NCBI GenBank assembly: GCA_030833685.1
Contig: JAURGS010000013.1
Location: forward strand, 1 to 24,306
Direction of reading: 5' to 3'
DNA from: Rhodoferax sp.
GTDB lineage: Bacteria; Pseudomonadota; Gammaproteobacteria; Burkholderiales; Burkholderiaceae_C
DNA length: 24,306 nt
Shown: positions 1 to 5,935 of the stretch, one piece after another
Position numbering within the stretch: position 1 is the stretch's first letter
Layout of the letters: each line of letters begins with the position of its first letter
Translations under genes and position numbers: made by a program
Notes under the pieces: model-generated
The model's database searches: none
Told to the model about the DNA's origin: nothing
The model's input: only the letters and a program-made list of their open reading frames with translations

Positions 1-1
1 C

Positions 2-76
2 CAGCGCTACGCCTGCCTGTGGTCAAAGGAGCAAGTCGATGAGTTCATTAAGACCCTATCAAGAGCAGGCGGCTGA
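2..76 (+). CDS. C-terminal end of an upstream gene (partial)
   Basis: The second reading frame is open from the window edge to a TGA at 74-76 and gives 24 residues, beginning QRYACLWSKEQ and ending LSRAGG. The composition (W, acidic and basic residues, a helix-like VDEFIKTL stretch) looks like the tail of a real protein. It would overlap the helicase start by 38 bases, more than the usual four-base overlaps here, so this is tentative. The product cannot be identified from so little sequence. Phage SNF2 helicase genes often follow nuclease or other replication genes, but nothing here confirms that. Confidence 0.4.
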   Translation, partial: QRYACLWSKEQVDEFIKTLSRAGG

Positions 77-1349
77 CTTCCTGTACGAGCGCGACAGGGC
101 GATGATCCTCGCCCCTGTGGGCGCGGGCAAGACAGCCATCACGCTCACCACCATGCAGGCCATGCTCAAGGACGGCCACGCCAAGCGCTTCCTCGTGCTG
201 GCCCCCAAGCGGGTGGCCGTCAGCGTCTGGCCGGTCGAGCAGCCCAAGTGGGCACCCGACGTGACGCTGGCCGTGGCCGTGGGCACACCCAAGCAGCGGG
301 CTGCGGCCTTTGCGTCTAGCGCCCAGGTGGTGGTGACCAACTACGAGAACCTGCCCACAGGCAAGTTTGACGCCGTGGTGTTTGACGAACTGACGCGGCT
401 TAAAAACCCCAGCGGCAAGCGCTTTAAAGACTTACTGAAATTCCTTGCGCCCTTTGAGATTCGTTGGGGACTGACCGGCTCGTTTACCAGCAATGGTCTG
501 GAAGACGTGTTCGGTCAGTGCAAGATCGTGGACCAGAGTTTATTAGGCCGCAGCAAGGGCGCGTTCCAGCAGCAGTATTTCGTGCTGATCAACCCCGACT
601 TTGGTGAGTGGGCACCGCGCAAGGGCAGTCTTGAGAAGGTGATGGCCGTGATAAAGCCTGCCACTTTTGTCTTGGACGCGGGTGAGTATAGCGACAAGCT
701 ACCCCCGCTTCACACGGTGGAAGTGCGCTGCGATCTGTACGACCGCAAGCCCTACGACACCATGAAGAAGGACTTCAAACTGCAAGACATTACGGCCATC
801 AATGCGGCTGTGGTGACCGGCAAGTTGCAGCAGCTTGCCAGCGGGTTTGTGTACCACACCGTACAAACGCCATCGGAGATACCTGGCAAGTGGGTGACGG
901 TGCAAACGCCAGTGTGGTTTGACACGGCCAAGTTTGATCGGTTAGAGGAATTGCTAAATGAAAACCAACGTGCGAACACGCTCATCGTATACAACTACCA
1001 AGAAGAACTCGCGGAACTCAAACGCCGATATAAACAGCTTAATACGCTGGATGATCAGCGAGCAATTGAACGGTGGAACCAAGGAGAAATTGAACTTCTC
1101 GCCGTGCACCCAAAATCAGCCGGTCATGGGCTTAACTTGCAGCATGGCGGGTGCCGGATTATTTTCCTGTCCCTGCCCTGGTCGCTTGAACTGTATGAAC
1201 AAACCATCGGGCGCTTGCATCGTAGCGGCCAGCGGCATGACGTGTGGTGCTACGTCATGCTGACCAACAAGACGGTGGACGAACGCATCTGGGCGGCGCT
1301 GCATGACAAGCGCGCTATTTCTGATATTGCAATGGAGGAATTATGTTAG
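39..1349 (+). CDS. SNF2-type DEAD/DEAH-box helicase
   Basis: This 436-residue protein has the superfamily 2 helicase motifs in order. They are an N-terminal LRPYQ (Q-motif-like), Walker A PVGAGKT at 26-32, LVLAPKRV (motif Ia) at about 52-59, DELT (motif II) at 116-119, LTGS (motif III) at 145-148, a motif V-like SAGHGLNLQ, and QTIGRLHRSGQR (motif VI) at 388-399. That set, with HRSGQ, is typical of compact phage SNF2-family ATPases that translocate on double-stranded DNA. They are assumed to act in phage replication or recombination in the cytoplasm. The ATG at 39 follows a strong AAAGGAG at 25-31. The frame is open upstream but has no better start. Motif II reads DELT rather than DEAH, as is common in phage members. 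There is no accessory domain. The specific DNA substrate is unknown. Confidence 0.93.
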   Translation: MSSLRPYQEQAADFLYERDRAMILAPVGAGKTAITLTTMQAMLKDGHAKRFLVLAPKRVAVSVWPVEQPKWAPDVTLAVAVGTPKQRAAAFASSAQVVVTNYENLPTGKFDAVVFDELTRLKNPSGKRFKDLLKFLAPFEIRWGLTGSFTSNGLEDVFGQCKIVDQSLLGRSKGAFQQQYFVLINPDFGEWAPRKGSLEKVMAVIKPATFVLDAGEYSDKLPPLHTVEVRCDLYDRKPYDTMKKDFKLQDITAINAAVVTGKLQQLASGFVYHTVQTPSEIPGKWVTVQTPVWFDTAKFDRLEELLNENQRANTLIVYNYQEELAELKRRYKQLNTLDDQRAIERWNQGEIELLAVHPKSAGHGLNLQHGGCRIIFLSLPWSLELYEQTIGRLHRSGQRHDVWCYVMLTNKTVDERIWAALHDKRAISDIAMEELC

Positions 1350-1501
1350 ACAAACTGAAAGCACAACTCAAAGCGGCCAAGGCCGAACTCAAGGCCCGCG
1401 CGCGCCAGTTGAACGCCACCTACAGGGCGTACGACCGTTGCGTTGATCTGATCACCAAACTGGAGACACGAATTGAAAAACACTTGGCGAAGTCTAAATG
1501 A
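1343..1501 (+). CDS. Small basic coiled-coil protein
   Basis: The 52-residue reading frame starts at an ATG inside the last codons of the helicase gene, seven bases before its stop ends, behind a near-perfect GGAGGAA at 1334-1340. The protein begins MLDKLKAQLKAAKAEL and is rich in Lys, Ala, Leu and Arg with a heptad-like pattern, so it should form a single long helix or coiled coil. It ends with TGA at 1499-1501 and overlaps the next gene. No family is recognised. The overlap and excellent ribosome binding site argue for real translation coupled to the helicase. Confidence 0.75.
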   Translation: MLDKLKAQLKAAKAELKARARQLNATYRAYDRCVDLITKLETRIEKHLAKSK

Positions 1502-1664
1502 CCGTCTGCCCACACTGACCGAAGAGGAAGTGCTGGGTATGCTGAACAACGAGCGCCAGACGCTCAAAAGAGTATCCGTACTGGAGCGTATGCACCAGCG
1601 GTACAACACCCTGCGCGTCGCGCGGGAGAGACTTAAACTACTAAAGGAAGCTAAATTACCATGA
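1473..1664 (+). CDS. Small helical phage protein, TTG start
   Basis: The 63-residue protein contains the conserved-looking LPTLTEEEVLGMLNNE followed by VLERMHQRYNTLR and RLKLLKEAKLP, a charged two-helix arrangement. No ATG is available upstream of residue 25 in this frame. The TTG at 1473 with GGAGA a few bases upstream is the best start. It overlaps the preceding gene by 29 bases and ends in ATGA with the next start. I recall similar short proteins beside early genes in other phages of proteobacteria but cannot name a function. Its position in the chain of overlapping genes supports expression. Confidence 0.72.
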   Translation: MKNTWRSLNDRLPTLTEEEVLGMLNNERQTLKRVSVLERMHQRYNTLRVARERLKLLKEAKLP

Positions 1665-1852
1665 AACTATTAAATTTATTACGCGAACCATTTAAGAAAC
1701 CATCACCCCTTGAAATGATTGCAGAGGCTTTGGCTGATGCCCATCTATCCAAACTGGAAGCAGAGGCAGGGGTTGAATATGCTGAGTCCATTGTGGCGTA
1801 CAACGTGGCCCGTATAGAGCGTCTGAACAAGCGCATGGAGGAATACAAATGA
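1661..1852 (+). CDS. Small helical phage protein of unknown function
   Basis: Sixty-three residues, opening MKLLNLLREPFKKPSPLEM and continuing with a long amphipathic helix (EALADAHLSKLEAEAG, then VEYAESIVAYNVARIERLNKR). The ATG overlaps the TGA of the gene before (ATGA) and its own stop overlaps the ATG at 1849, so it is embedded in a translationally coupled chain. It is acidic in the middle and basic at the ends, with no membrane segment or cysteines. Similar short helical proteins are common in early regions of tailed phages. No role can be assigned. Confidence 0.75.
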   Translation: MKLLNLLREPFKKPSPLEMIAEALADAHLSKLEAEAGVEYAESIVAYNVARIERLNKRMEEYK

Positions 1853-2067
1853 GAAATGAAACGATCAATGCAACGATTGCCAAGCAGTACACCGACTGGA
1901 TGGTCAAGACCGGAGGCTTTGCGCGTGATATGACAATGAGGGATTACTTTGCAGCGTTGGCTATGCAAGCGTTATTGCGTGATGACGATGTGATTGAAAT
2001 ATGGCGCGGCATCCCCGCTGATGCATACGAAATGGCAGATGCCATGCTCAAGGAGAGAAACAAATGA
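1849..2067 (+). CDS. Small conserved phage protein
   Basis: Seventy-two residues containing MTMRDYFAALAMQALL, then DAYEMADAMLKERNK at the C-terminus. A DYFAA.AMQ...DAY..AD.ML.. pattern is, from memory, recurrent in small phage proteins of unknown function, sometimes fused to other small domains. The product is predicted to be all-helical, soluble and acidic. The gene is joined by ATGA overlaps on both sides. It has no catalytic motif, and a function cannot be inferred beyond membership of the early small-gene string. Confidence 0.78.
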   Translation: MRNETINATIAKQYTDWMVKTGGFARDMTMRDYFAALAMQALLRDDDVIEIWRGIPADAYEMADAMLKERNK

Positions 2068-2285
2068 ACGAAGAAAAGTTTTGGTTATGCGTGTGGGGCA
2101 TGGTCTTGGCGTTTCTTGTGGTGCTTGTGCTATGCATCACGTTTAACGCTCACTGGAAACGTGATAAATGGGAAAAGGCAGTCAGTAATGGCGCTGACCC
2201 GATGGTTGTATCTTGTGCGTTGAACGACATAGCTGGCGGTGCAGACGCAGCTATTTGCGCTATCTTGGCGCAGGGGAGAAAGTAA
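2064..2285 (+). CDS. Small single-span membrane protein
   Basis: Seventy-three residues with one strong hydrophobic segment at about 7-28 (rich in Leu, Val, Ala, Phe) followed by a basic cytoplasmic-type stretch HWKRDKW. The C-terminal half contains VSNGADPMVVSCALND and ends in a Gly/Ala-rich helix. The topology is therefore one N-terminal transmembrane helix with a short soluble domain. Its start overlaps the previous stop (ATGA) and its TAA shares an A with the next ATG (TAATG). The function is unknown. It is the first of two adjacent small membrane proteins in this early operon. Confidence 0.75.
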   Translation: MNEEKFWLCVWGMVLAFLVVLVLCITFNAHWKRDKWEKAVSNGADPMVVSCALNDIAGGADAAICAILAQGRK

Positions 2286-2539
2286 TGAACTGCTGTGATT
2301 CAAACGGGGTATGCACCCAAGGCCAAGACTGCGCGATACGCAAACAGAAGGTGGTCAACGATGCCTACATCAACGGCAAGCGTGACCCTGACCCGTACCG
2401 CGAAACATTGGGTTCGTTTAAAGAACTAATCACTGTGATTATGGTGGTGGCGTGTATCACGCTGCTGGCGTATGTTGTATTGGTCTGCCTTGTCCTTGTA
2501 CTTGCGCAGCTCGTGCTGATGAGCGTGAAGAGTGCGTAA
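2285..2539 (+). CDS. Small Cys-rich membrane protein
   Basis: The frame is open further upstream, but the ATG at 2285 overlapping the previous TAA is the natural start and gives 84 residues. The N-terminus MNCCDSNGVCTQGQDC holds Cys at positions 3, 4, 10 and 16, followed by a basic segment. A long hydrophobic stretch at about 46-79 could cross the membrane once or form a hairpin. Short proteins with a similar Cys-rich head are, from memory, seen in other phages. The four cysteines could bind a metal or form disulphides; that is inference. The end overlaps a further reading frame (2452-2625). Confidence 0.7.
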   Translation: MNCCDSNGVCTQGQDCAIRKQKVVNDAYINGKRDPDPYRETLGSFKELITVIMVVACITLLAYVVLVCLVLVLAQLVLMSVKSA

Positions 2540-2625
2540 GAAAAGCATCTATTGCCTTGCTTGGCGCAGACAAAGCACTAACAGACAGAGTTCTAAAAGC
2601 TATCCGCGCAAGGGGAACAACATGA
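2452..2625 (+). CDS. Probable small gene with non-ATG start, or 5'-truncated remnant
   Basis: A frame different from both neighbours is open here and ends in TGA at 2623-2625, exactly overlapping the ATG of the next gene (ATGA), as at other junctions in this operon. Its C-terminal half, with ADEREECVRKASIALLGAD followed by a helix ending AIRARGTT, reads like a genuine charged helical phage protein. There is no ATG: the candidates are GTG at 2452 or CTG at 2485. The first 20 residues (Cys- and Pro-rich) look non-native because they lie in the overlap with the upstream membrane gene. It is either a coupled gene with a rare start or a tail left after a deletion. Confidence 0.5.
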   Translation: MYHAAGVCCIGLPCPCTCAARADEREECVRKASIALLGADKALTDRVLKAIRARGTT

Positions 2626-2774
2626 ACAAAGAAATGGAAAGAGTAATAGAAGCACTAATGCTGATTTACGGCAGTGACTTGCAAGCCGCAACAGTAACTG
2701 TGCTGCTTAAGGATGGCGACACTGCGGTGCGCTGGTTGTCTTATAACTTACCACAAAAGGAGAAGCCGCAATGA
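2622..2774 (+). CDS. Very small acidic/helical protein
   Basis: A 50-residue protein from the ATG at 2622, preceded by AAGGGGAA at about 2610-2617. A GTG start 90 bases upstream would only add an out-of-frame reading of the overlapping frame, so it is not used. It begins MNKEMERVIEALMLIYGSD and has no Cys or membrane segment. The stop overlaps the next ATG (ATGA at 2771). No family is recognised. Support comes from the ribosome binding site and the overlaps on both sides. Confidence 0.65.
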   Translation: MNKEMERVIEALMLIYGSDLQAATVTVLLKDGDTAVRWLSYNLPQKEKPQ

Positions 2775-3448
2775 CACCTTTGATACGGGAAATGGTCAAG
2801 ATGGTATCGGTTGCTAATCTTGACCCAACGCAGATGCAGTGGTTTGATGTGACTGGGGCAATCAAAGAATACATTGGCTACGACCAAAAAAAGTATTTAC
2901 TACATCCAGCACCCTACAAAAACATGATGCTGTGTGGGAAGACAGCGCAGGGTGACTACATGTTGTCAGTGCTGGCAGAACCAGCGGCAACCATAGTGAC
3001 GGGTTGGATTATGAAACCAACGGGGTACAAAACCCTTGGGACTTTTTTGTTTGCTGAAGACAACGGAGTGCCAAAGACGGGCGAGGTTGACAAACCAATT
3101 GACCCGCAAGACCAGTCAATGATGTGCGCGATTGTCGCCATGTTTTACGCCTCATTGGATATGAAAGTGGAAACGTATGTGCCGACAGTCAAAGACACAT
3201 TTACCAACAGACGAAAGATCAAAGAAGGAAAGCTGCCCACATACGATTGGCACACAATAGTGATTGAGCCGCCCAAGACAAGCCAAGAACACCAAGGCGG
3301 TACACACGCAAGTCCACGCAGGCATCAAGCAAGGGGACATTGGCGCACATATAAATCTGGCAAACGTGGGTGGGTTAAAGAGTGCTGGCGGGGTGATGCA
3401 AGCAGAGGAACAGTATTTAAAGATTATGAATTAAGGGGAACAACATGA
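2771..3448 (+). CDS. Conserved phage protein with C-terminal basic HASPR module
   Basis: The protein has 225 residues and two parts. Residues 1-168 form a mixed alpha/beta region of unknown fold, with PQDQSMMCAIVAMFYASLD at about 112-130. From about 175 there is a basic C-terminal module GGTHASPRRHQARGHWR, then KSGKRGWVKEC and GTVFKDYEL. I recall this module (HASPR.H.RRGH.R...SGK..WV) from many phage hypothetical proteins, where it closes proteins of different N-terminal composition. It looks suited to nucleic-acid contact, but that is inference. Translation is coupled to both neighbours by ATGA overlaps. No catalytic residues are recognised. Confidence 0.8.
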   Translation: MTPLIREMVKMVSVANLDPTQMQWFDVTGAIKEYIGYDQKKYLLHPAPYKNMMLCGKTAQGDYMLSVLAEPAATIVTGWIMKPTGYKTLGTFLFAEDNGVPKTGEVDKPIDPQDQSMMCAIVAMFYASLDMKVETYVPTVKDTFTNRRKIKEGKLPTYDWHTIVIEPPKTSQEHQGGTHASPRRHQARGHWRTYKSGKRGWVKECWRGDASRGTVFKDYELRGTT

Positions 3449-3807
3449 CAGGCTACGAAAGCAAAAAGGCTATGGCGCAGGACAAACTAGAGCAATGGGG
3501 CAACGAAGCGTTCAATGCGTGGTGGGATAGTGACTCAGATGGCGGCAGCGCTAACCCATTTTCAGATGACACCTTTGCTTATTGGGCATGGGCAGGTTGG
3601 CAAGCAGCATTGGCACAGCCAGCGCAGGAGCCTGTAGAAGATGTGGTTGAGTATTTTGCTGATGGGACAAGAATTGTTCGTATCGCACCACAGCGCGAGT
3701 GGGTAGGGCTGACAAGAGACGAAGTGCTTGGCATTGAGGAAATAACAAAGCACCCATTGGATTTTTACCGAGCCATTGAAGCCGCATTAAAGGAGCGCAA
3801 TGCGTAA
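3445..3807 (+). CDS. Phage accessory protein, modular, unknown function
   Basis: One hundred and twenty residues. The N-terminal half has FNAWWDSD then DTFAYWAWAGWQAALAQP, a Trp-rich motif. The C-terminal half has REWVGLTRDEVLGIEE and ends AIEAALKERNA. The pieces AWAGWQAAL, REWVGLT and AIEAALKE are, from memory, shuffled building blocks in hypothetical proteins of phages infecting Burkholderiales and relatives, where they occur in different combinations near early genes. The start overlaps the previous stop (ATGA). The end overlaps the next gene by eight bases. No function is known. Confidence 0.78.
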   Translation: MTGYESKKAMAQDKLEQWGNEAFNAWWDSDSDGGSANPFSDDTFAYWAWAGWQAALAQPAQEPVEDVVEYFADGTRIVRIAPQREWVGLTRDEVLGIEEITKHPLDFYRAIEAALKERNA

Positions 3808-4147
3808 GTCAACCCACACCGACATTCGAGAGGCGCTCAGAAAGACGCCCGACGGGCTTACCGCAATGGACATCTGCGCCGTGACGGGGCTGCGCGGTGA
3901 CACCGTGCGCCAAGCCATGCCTAGTATGCCCGACGTGTATATAGACCGTTGGGAGCAGACTGCCAAGACCAAGGGCTACAAGGCCACTATCTGGCGCGCC
4001 GTGTACATAGCGGTGCCCATACCACCTAACCAACCAAAACCATCAAATGCTAGACCTACCCAACTTCGCCGCATGGAACCAAGAAACATTAGCGAAATTC
4101 GCTTTGGATTCGTATCAACGTATGCAAGCCCAGCAAGAGGCGATTGA
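3800..4147 (+). CDS. Small putative HTH DNA-binding protein
   Basis: Residues 1-50 contain a helix-turn-helix-like pattern: THTDIREALRKTPDGLTAMD, then VTGLRGDTVRQAM, then a short strand VYIDRW. This is the layout of a winged-helix domain in which LTAMDICAVTGLRGDTV is the HTH. It may be a phage regulator or DNA-binding accessory protein. The last 34 residues, from about PSNARPTQ, are an alternative-frame reading of the next gene (101-base overlap). They look unlike natural sequence, so the ancestral protein probably stopped earlier. The ATG overlaps the end of the preceding gene. DNA binding is inferred from pattern only. Confidence 0.65.
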   Translation: MRKSTHTDIREALRKTPDGLTAMDICAVTGLRGDTVRQAMPSMPDVYIDRWEQTAKTKGYKATIWRAVYIAVPIPPNQPKPSNARPTQLRRMEPRNISEIRFGFVSTYASPARGD

Positions 4148-4217
4148 ACAACTGCGGGGCGACCTAAAGGACGCTATGCAGCTAGTACGGGCGAGTACCC
4201 TTGCTGTCGATGATTAG
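4047..4217 (+). CDS. Small coiled-coil protein at the end of the plus-strand operon
   Basis: The ATG at 4047 opens 56 residues beginning MLDLPNFAAWNQETLAKFA and continuing with a Gln/Glu/Leu-rich helix (QRMQAQQEAIEQLRGDLKDA) that is probably a coiled coil. From memory, short phage proteins of this form (LPNF.TWN.ETLAKFA then a coiled coil) are common. That makes this frame more convincing than the overlapping tail of the HTH-like gene. It has no clear Shine-Dalgarno, which suggests coupling to the upstream gene. The stop at 4215-4217 lies inside the convergently transcribed endolysin gene. Confidence 0.72.
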   Translation: MLDLPNFAAWNQETLAKFALDSYQRMQAQQEAIEQLRGDLKDAMQLVRASTLAVDD

Positions 4218-4601
4218 CACTTGGCCCCTGGGCGCAGCACTTTCGGTGTTTGGCACAGAAATATGCGTCCAGCGGTCAAACTCACGGATCAACTGGTCAA
4301 AGGGCAGTTTGGCCGCGATCACCGCCTTGACTACAGCGTCAGGGGCCATGCCAGGCACGCGAATGTCCGCAGCGCAACCCAGCCGGTGTTGGCTTGTGTC
4401 CTTAGAGCCTACAGCGTCATTTACTTGTTTGCTGCGAAACGCGCTATTAACCATGACCGGCTTGCCGCCGATAGCGACTTTAACTTGTTCCAGCAGTTCA
4501 GCCAAGCGTTGGAGATTTGCAATTTCACTAGGATTAGGTTCATTTTTAAATTCTCGGTGGTCGGTGGTGGTAAGCTCTTCCAAGGTGAAATTGGGTGTCA
4601 T
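4182..4601 (-). CDS. Endolysin, peptidase M15 (D-Ala-D-Ala carboxypeptidase-like)
   Basis: The 139-residue protein matches the M15A zinc peptidase family used as endolysin by many phages. An N-terminal FTLEELT precedes VMVNSAFRS at about 49-57, SQHRLGCAADI at 70-80 and WTHISV at 111-116. His72, Asp79 and His113 are the expected zinc ligands; Arg56 and Ser70 fit the conserved substrate-side positions. The enzyme would cut peptide stems or cross-links of peptidoglycan to release progeny. There is no signal peptide, so export should depend on a holin; the gene directly upstream encodes a candidate. The start overlaps that gene's stop (ATGA). The 3' end overlaps the convergent plus-strand gene by 36 bases. 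Confidence 0.93.
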   Translation of the reverse strand: MTPNFTLEELTTTDHREFKNEPNPSEIANLQRLAELLEQVKVAIGGKPVMVNSAFRSKQVNDAVGSKDTSQHRLGCAADIRVPGMAPDAVVKAVIAAKLPFDQLIREFDRWTHISVPNTESAAPRGQVLIIDSKGTRPY

Positions 4602-5092
4602 TTTGTTGGCTCATTTTGGTACAAGAGTTTATCCTTGGCTTGGCTACCGGCGCTAGAGCCAAAGTAAAAGGCAATAATGCCCGTCCAAGCGGTTCCAAGA
4701 GAACCGAGCATGATGTCGATCTGAGGTGCGTGTTCAATCTTGCCGTACATCAGCCCACCAAGGATGCCAAAGAAGCCTAGGGTTACCCCTACAGCCAAGG
4801 CCGAGGGGATAAATGATTTGGTGGCAATCTGCATATCGCGGGCAGACTTGCGGTCTTCTACGTTTAGCTTGGCAAAGTCCAAGTTCATGGCTTGGGCTTG
4901 TTTTTTTAGTTCCAGTTCAGCCATCTGGATAGCGGCTACTTGGGTGGCGTCCAACTTGCCGCTAGAGATTACGTTCTGCACTTCCTCTGCTGGAATGCCT
5001 AATGCTTTAGAAACCGCAGATACAGCCATGCCAGCTAAAGGGCCACCAAAAGCTGTGGCAATCGTGGGTGCAATTTGTTTAAGCCAATCCAT
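4598..5092 (-). CDS. Putative holin, GTA_holin_3TM-like
   Basis: From the ATG at 5092 (preceded by AAAGGATTG on the minus strand) the protein has 164 residues. An upstream in-frame ATG adds 13 residues but lacks a good ribosome site. It begins MDWLKQIAPTIATAFGGPLA with an amphipathic Ala/Gly segment, then a charged helical middle and two clear membrane helices at about 95-117 and 125-147. This layout and the N-terminus resemble the 'holin of 3TMs, for gene-transfer release' family. It would form membrane lesions that let the endolysin out. The position immediately before the endolysin gene, with an ATGA overlap, supports the call. Confidence 0.78.
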   Translation of the reverse strand: MDWLKQIAPTIATAFGGPLAGMAVSAVSKALGIPAEEVQNVISSGKLDATQVAAIQMAELELKKQAQAMNLDFAKLNVEDRKSARDMQIATKSFIPSALAVGVTLGFFGILGGLMYGKIEHAPQIDIMLGSLGTAWTGIIAFYFGSSAGSQAKDKLLYQNEPTK

Positions 5093-5093
5093 A

Positions 5094-5345
5094 TCAATCC
5101 TTTTTGCAGTGAGGAGCAGCGTCCTCGTCATGGGAAAGTTTAACTCCAGCCAGTAGTCCTATGAAGCCACCGACGATAGTTTGAAATGCGGGGGATATAA
5201 GTTTGAAGATTTCGGCATTGTCAACTTTTTCGTCAAACAGGCCAGCCATCAGCACCCCGACCATTCCAACGACAACCAAGCACAAAGTGAAGCTGACCAT
5301 GAGCGTCACCGCAAACGTGAGCCTTGCCTTGATGTTGTTGTTCAT
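5094..5345 (-). CDS. Two-helix membrane protein of the lysis cassette
   Basis: Eighty-three residues with two hydrophobic helices at about 9-36 and 52-70, separated by the acidic loop DEKVDNAEIF, and a charged C-terminal tail ending HCKKD. Both termini are probably cytoplasmic. The gene ends one base before the start of the holin-like gene, so they are likely translated together. It could be a second holin, a pinholin-like protein or an antiholin. The sequence alone does not decide, and no family is confidently recognised. Confidence 0.72.
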   Translation of the reverse strand: MNNNIKARLTFAVTLMVSFTLCLVVVGMVGVLMAGLFDEKVDNAEIFKLISPAFQTIVGGFIGLLAGVKLSHDEDAAPHCKKD

Positions 5346-5816
5346 TTATTTCCCCATCAAAAGTGTTACCCACCAAAAACCCATCGCCAGTAGCAAGATA
5401 ATTAGCGCACCGGCCATCAGCCAGGTGAGGAAGTCTTCCATTTCCTCTGCTTTTGCTTTGGCGTTCTTCTCGTCCAATATCTCCTGCGTCTTGCGTTGCT
5501 GGATGATGTTGTTGCGCTCCACCAGCAGTTGTTGCCAGAGGTCGGCGTTGCCCGACATGACAAAGTAATTGTTCAACTCCCTCTCAGCGTCTGCAAGCTG
5601 TTTGGCCTGCATCACAATCTCAAAGGCCGCAGCGGTGTCTGATTGCGCGAAAGTGGACTTGGGCTTGGACGCTGCCTTTTGGACAACATCCTTGGCCTCA
5701 AAAAACTTCATCAAGTCACCGGATACAGCCTGTATATCCTTACCCAAAGCAATCGCTGCTTTGACTCCTTTAATGGCGGCTTGGGCGGCGGCAAAGGCTG
5801 TGATGGGATCGATCAT
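5346..5816 (-). CDS. Tail-anchored membrane protein of the lysis cassette
   Basis: The start is taken at the ATG at 5816, which overlaps the stop of the small gene upstream (ATGA). The in-frame ATG seven codons further up is less likely. The 156-residue protein begins MIDPITAFAAAQAAIKGVKA, has a long charged alpha-helical body with LADAERELNNYF at about 74-85 and a coiled coil at about 100-127, and ends in one hydrophobic helix at about 129-152. That makes it a C-terminally anchored protein with its bulk probably in the cytoplasm. From memory, similar proteins sit near lysis genes of other proteobacterial phages. A function is not established, and it does not look like an i-spanin, which is N-terminally anchored. 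Confidence 0.75.
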   Translation of the reverse strand: MIDPITAFAAAQAAIKGVKAAIALGKDIQAVSGDLMKFFEAKDVVQKAASKPKSTFAQSDTAAAFEIVMQAKQLADAERELNNYFVMSGNADLWQQLLVERNNIIQQRKTQEILDEKNAKAKAEEMEDFLTWLMAGALIILLLAMGFWWVTLLMGK

Positions 5817-5935
5817 ACCTTCTTCCACTCTAAGCAATAAACCTTACGTTCAAATACGTCGCCCGTCCAATACCATTTAACGCAAACAAACTTTGCTGGT
5901 ACGGTAATCAATACAACAGCAATTACCCATTTCAA
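5813..5935 (-). CDS. Hidden 40-aa secreted/anchored Trp-Cys peptide, TTG start
   Basis: On the minus strand a 41-codon frame runs from TTG at 5935, which overlaps the TGA of the gene before (TTGA), to a TGA that overlaps the ATG of the gene after (ATGA). The product begins with a hydrophobic stretch KWVIAVVLITVPA, like a signal peptide or anchor. A small domain follows with FVCVKWYWTGDV and VYCLEWKK, holding two Cys (18, 34) and three Trp. From memory, short secreted phage proteins with a W.WTGDV...V.CL.W pattern occur in similar positions, which supports a real gene. A periplasmic role is inferred; there is no lipobox. Confidence 0.72.
   Translation of the reverse strand: MKWVIAVVLITVPAKFVCVKWYWTGDVFERKVYCLEWKKV

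Noticed and set aside
2532..2621. GTG-initiated 5' extension of the gene at 2622
   Set aside because: The added 30 residues are an out-of-frame reading of the 2452-2625 frame; the ATG at 2622 has its own AAGGGGAA.
4201..4667. Two plus-strand frames of about 150 codons across the endolysin gene
   Set aside because: The minus strand carries all M15 zinc-site motifs; the plus frames are shadows.
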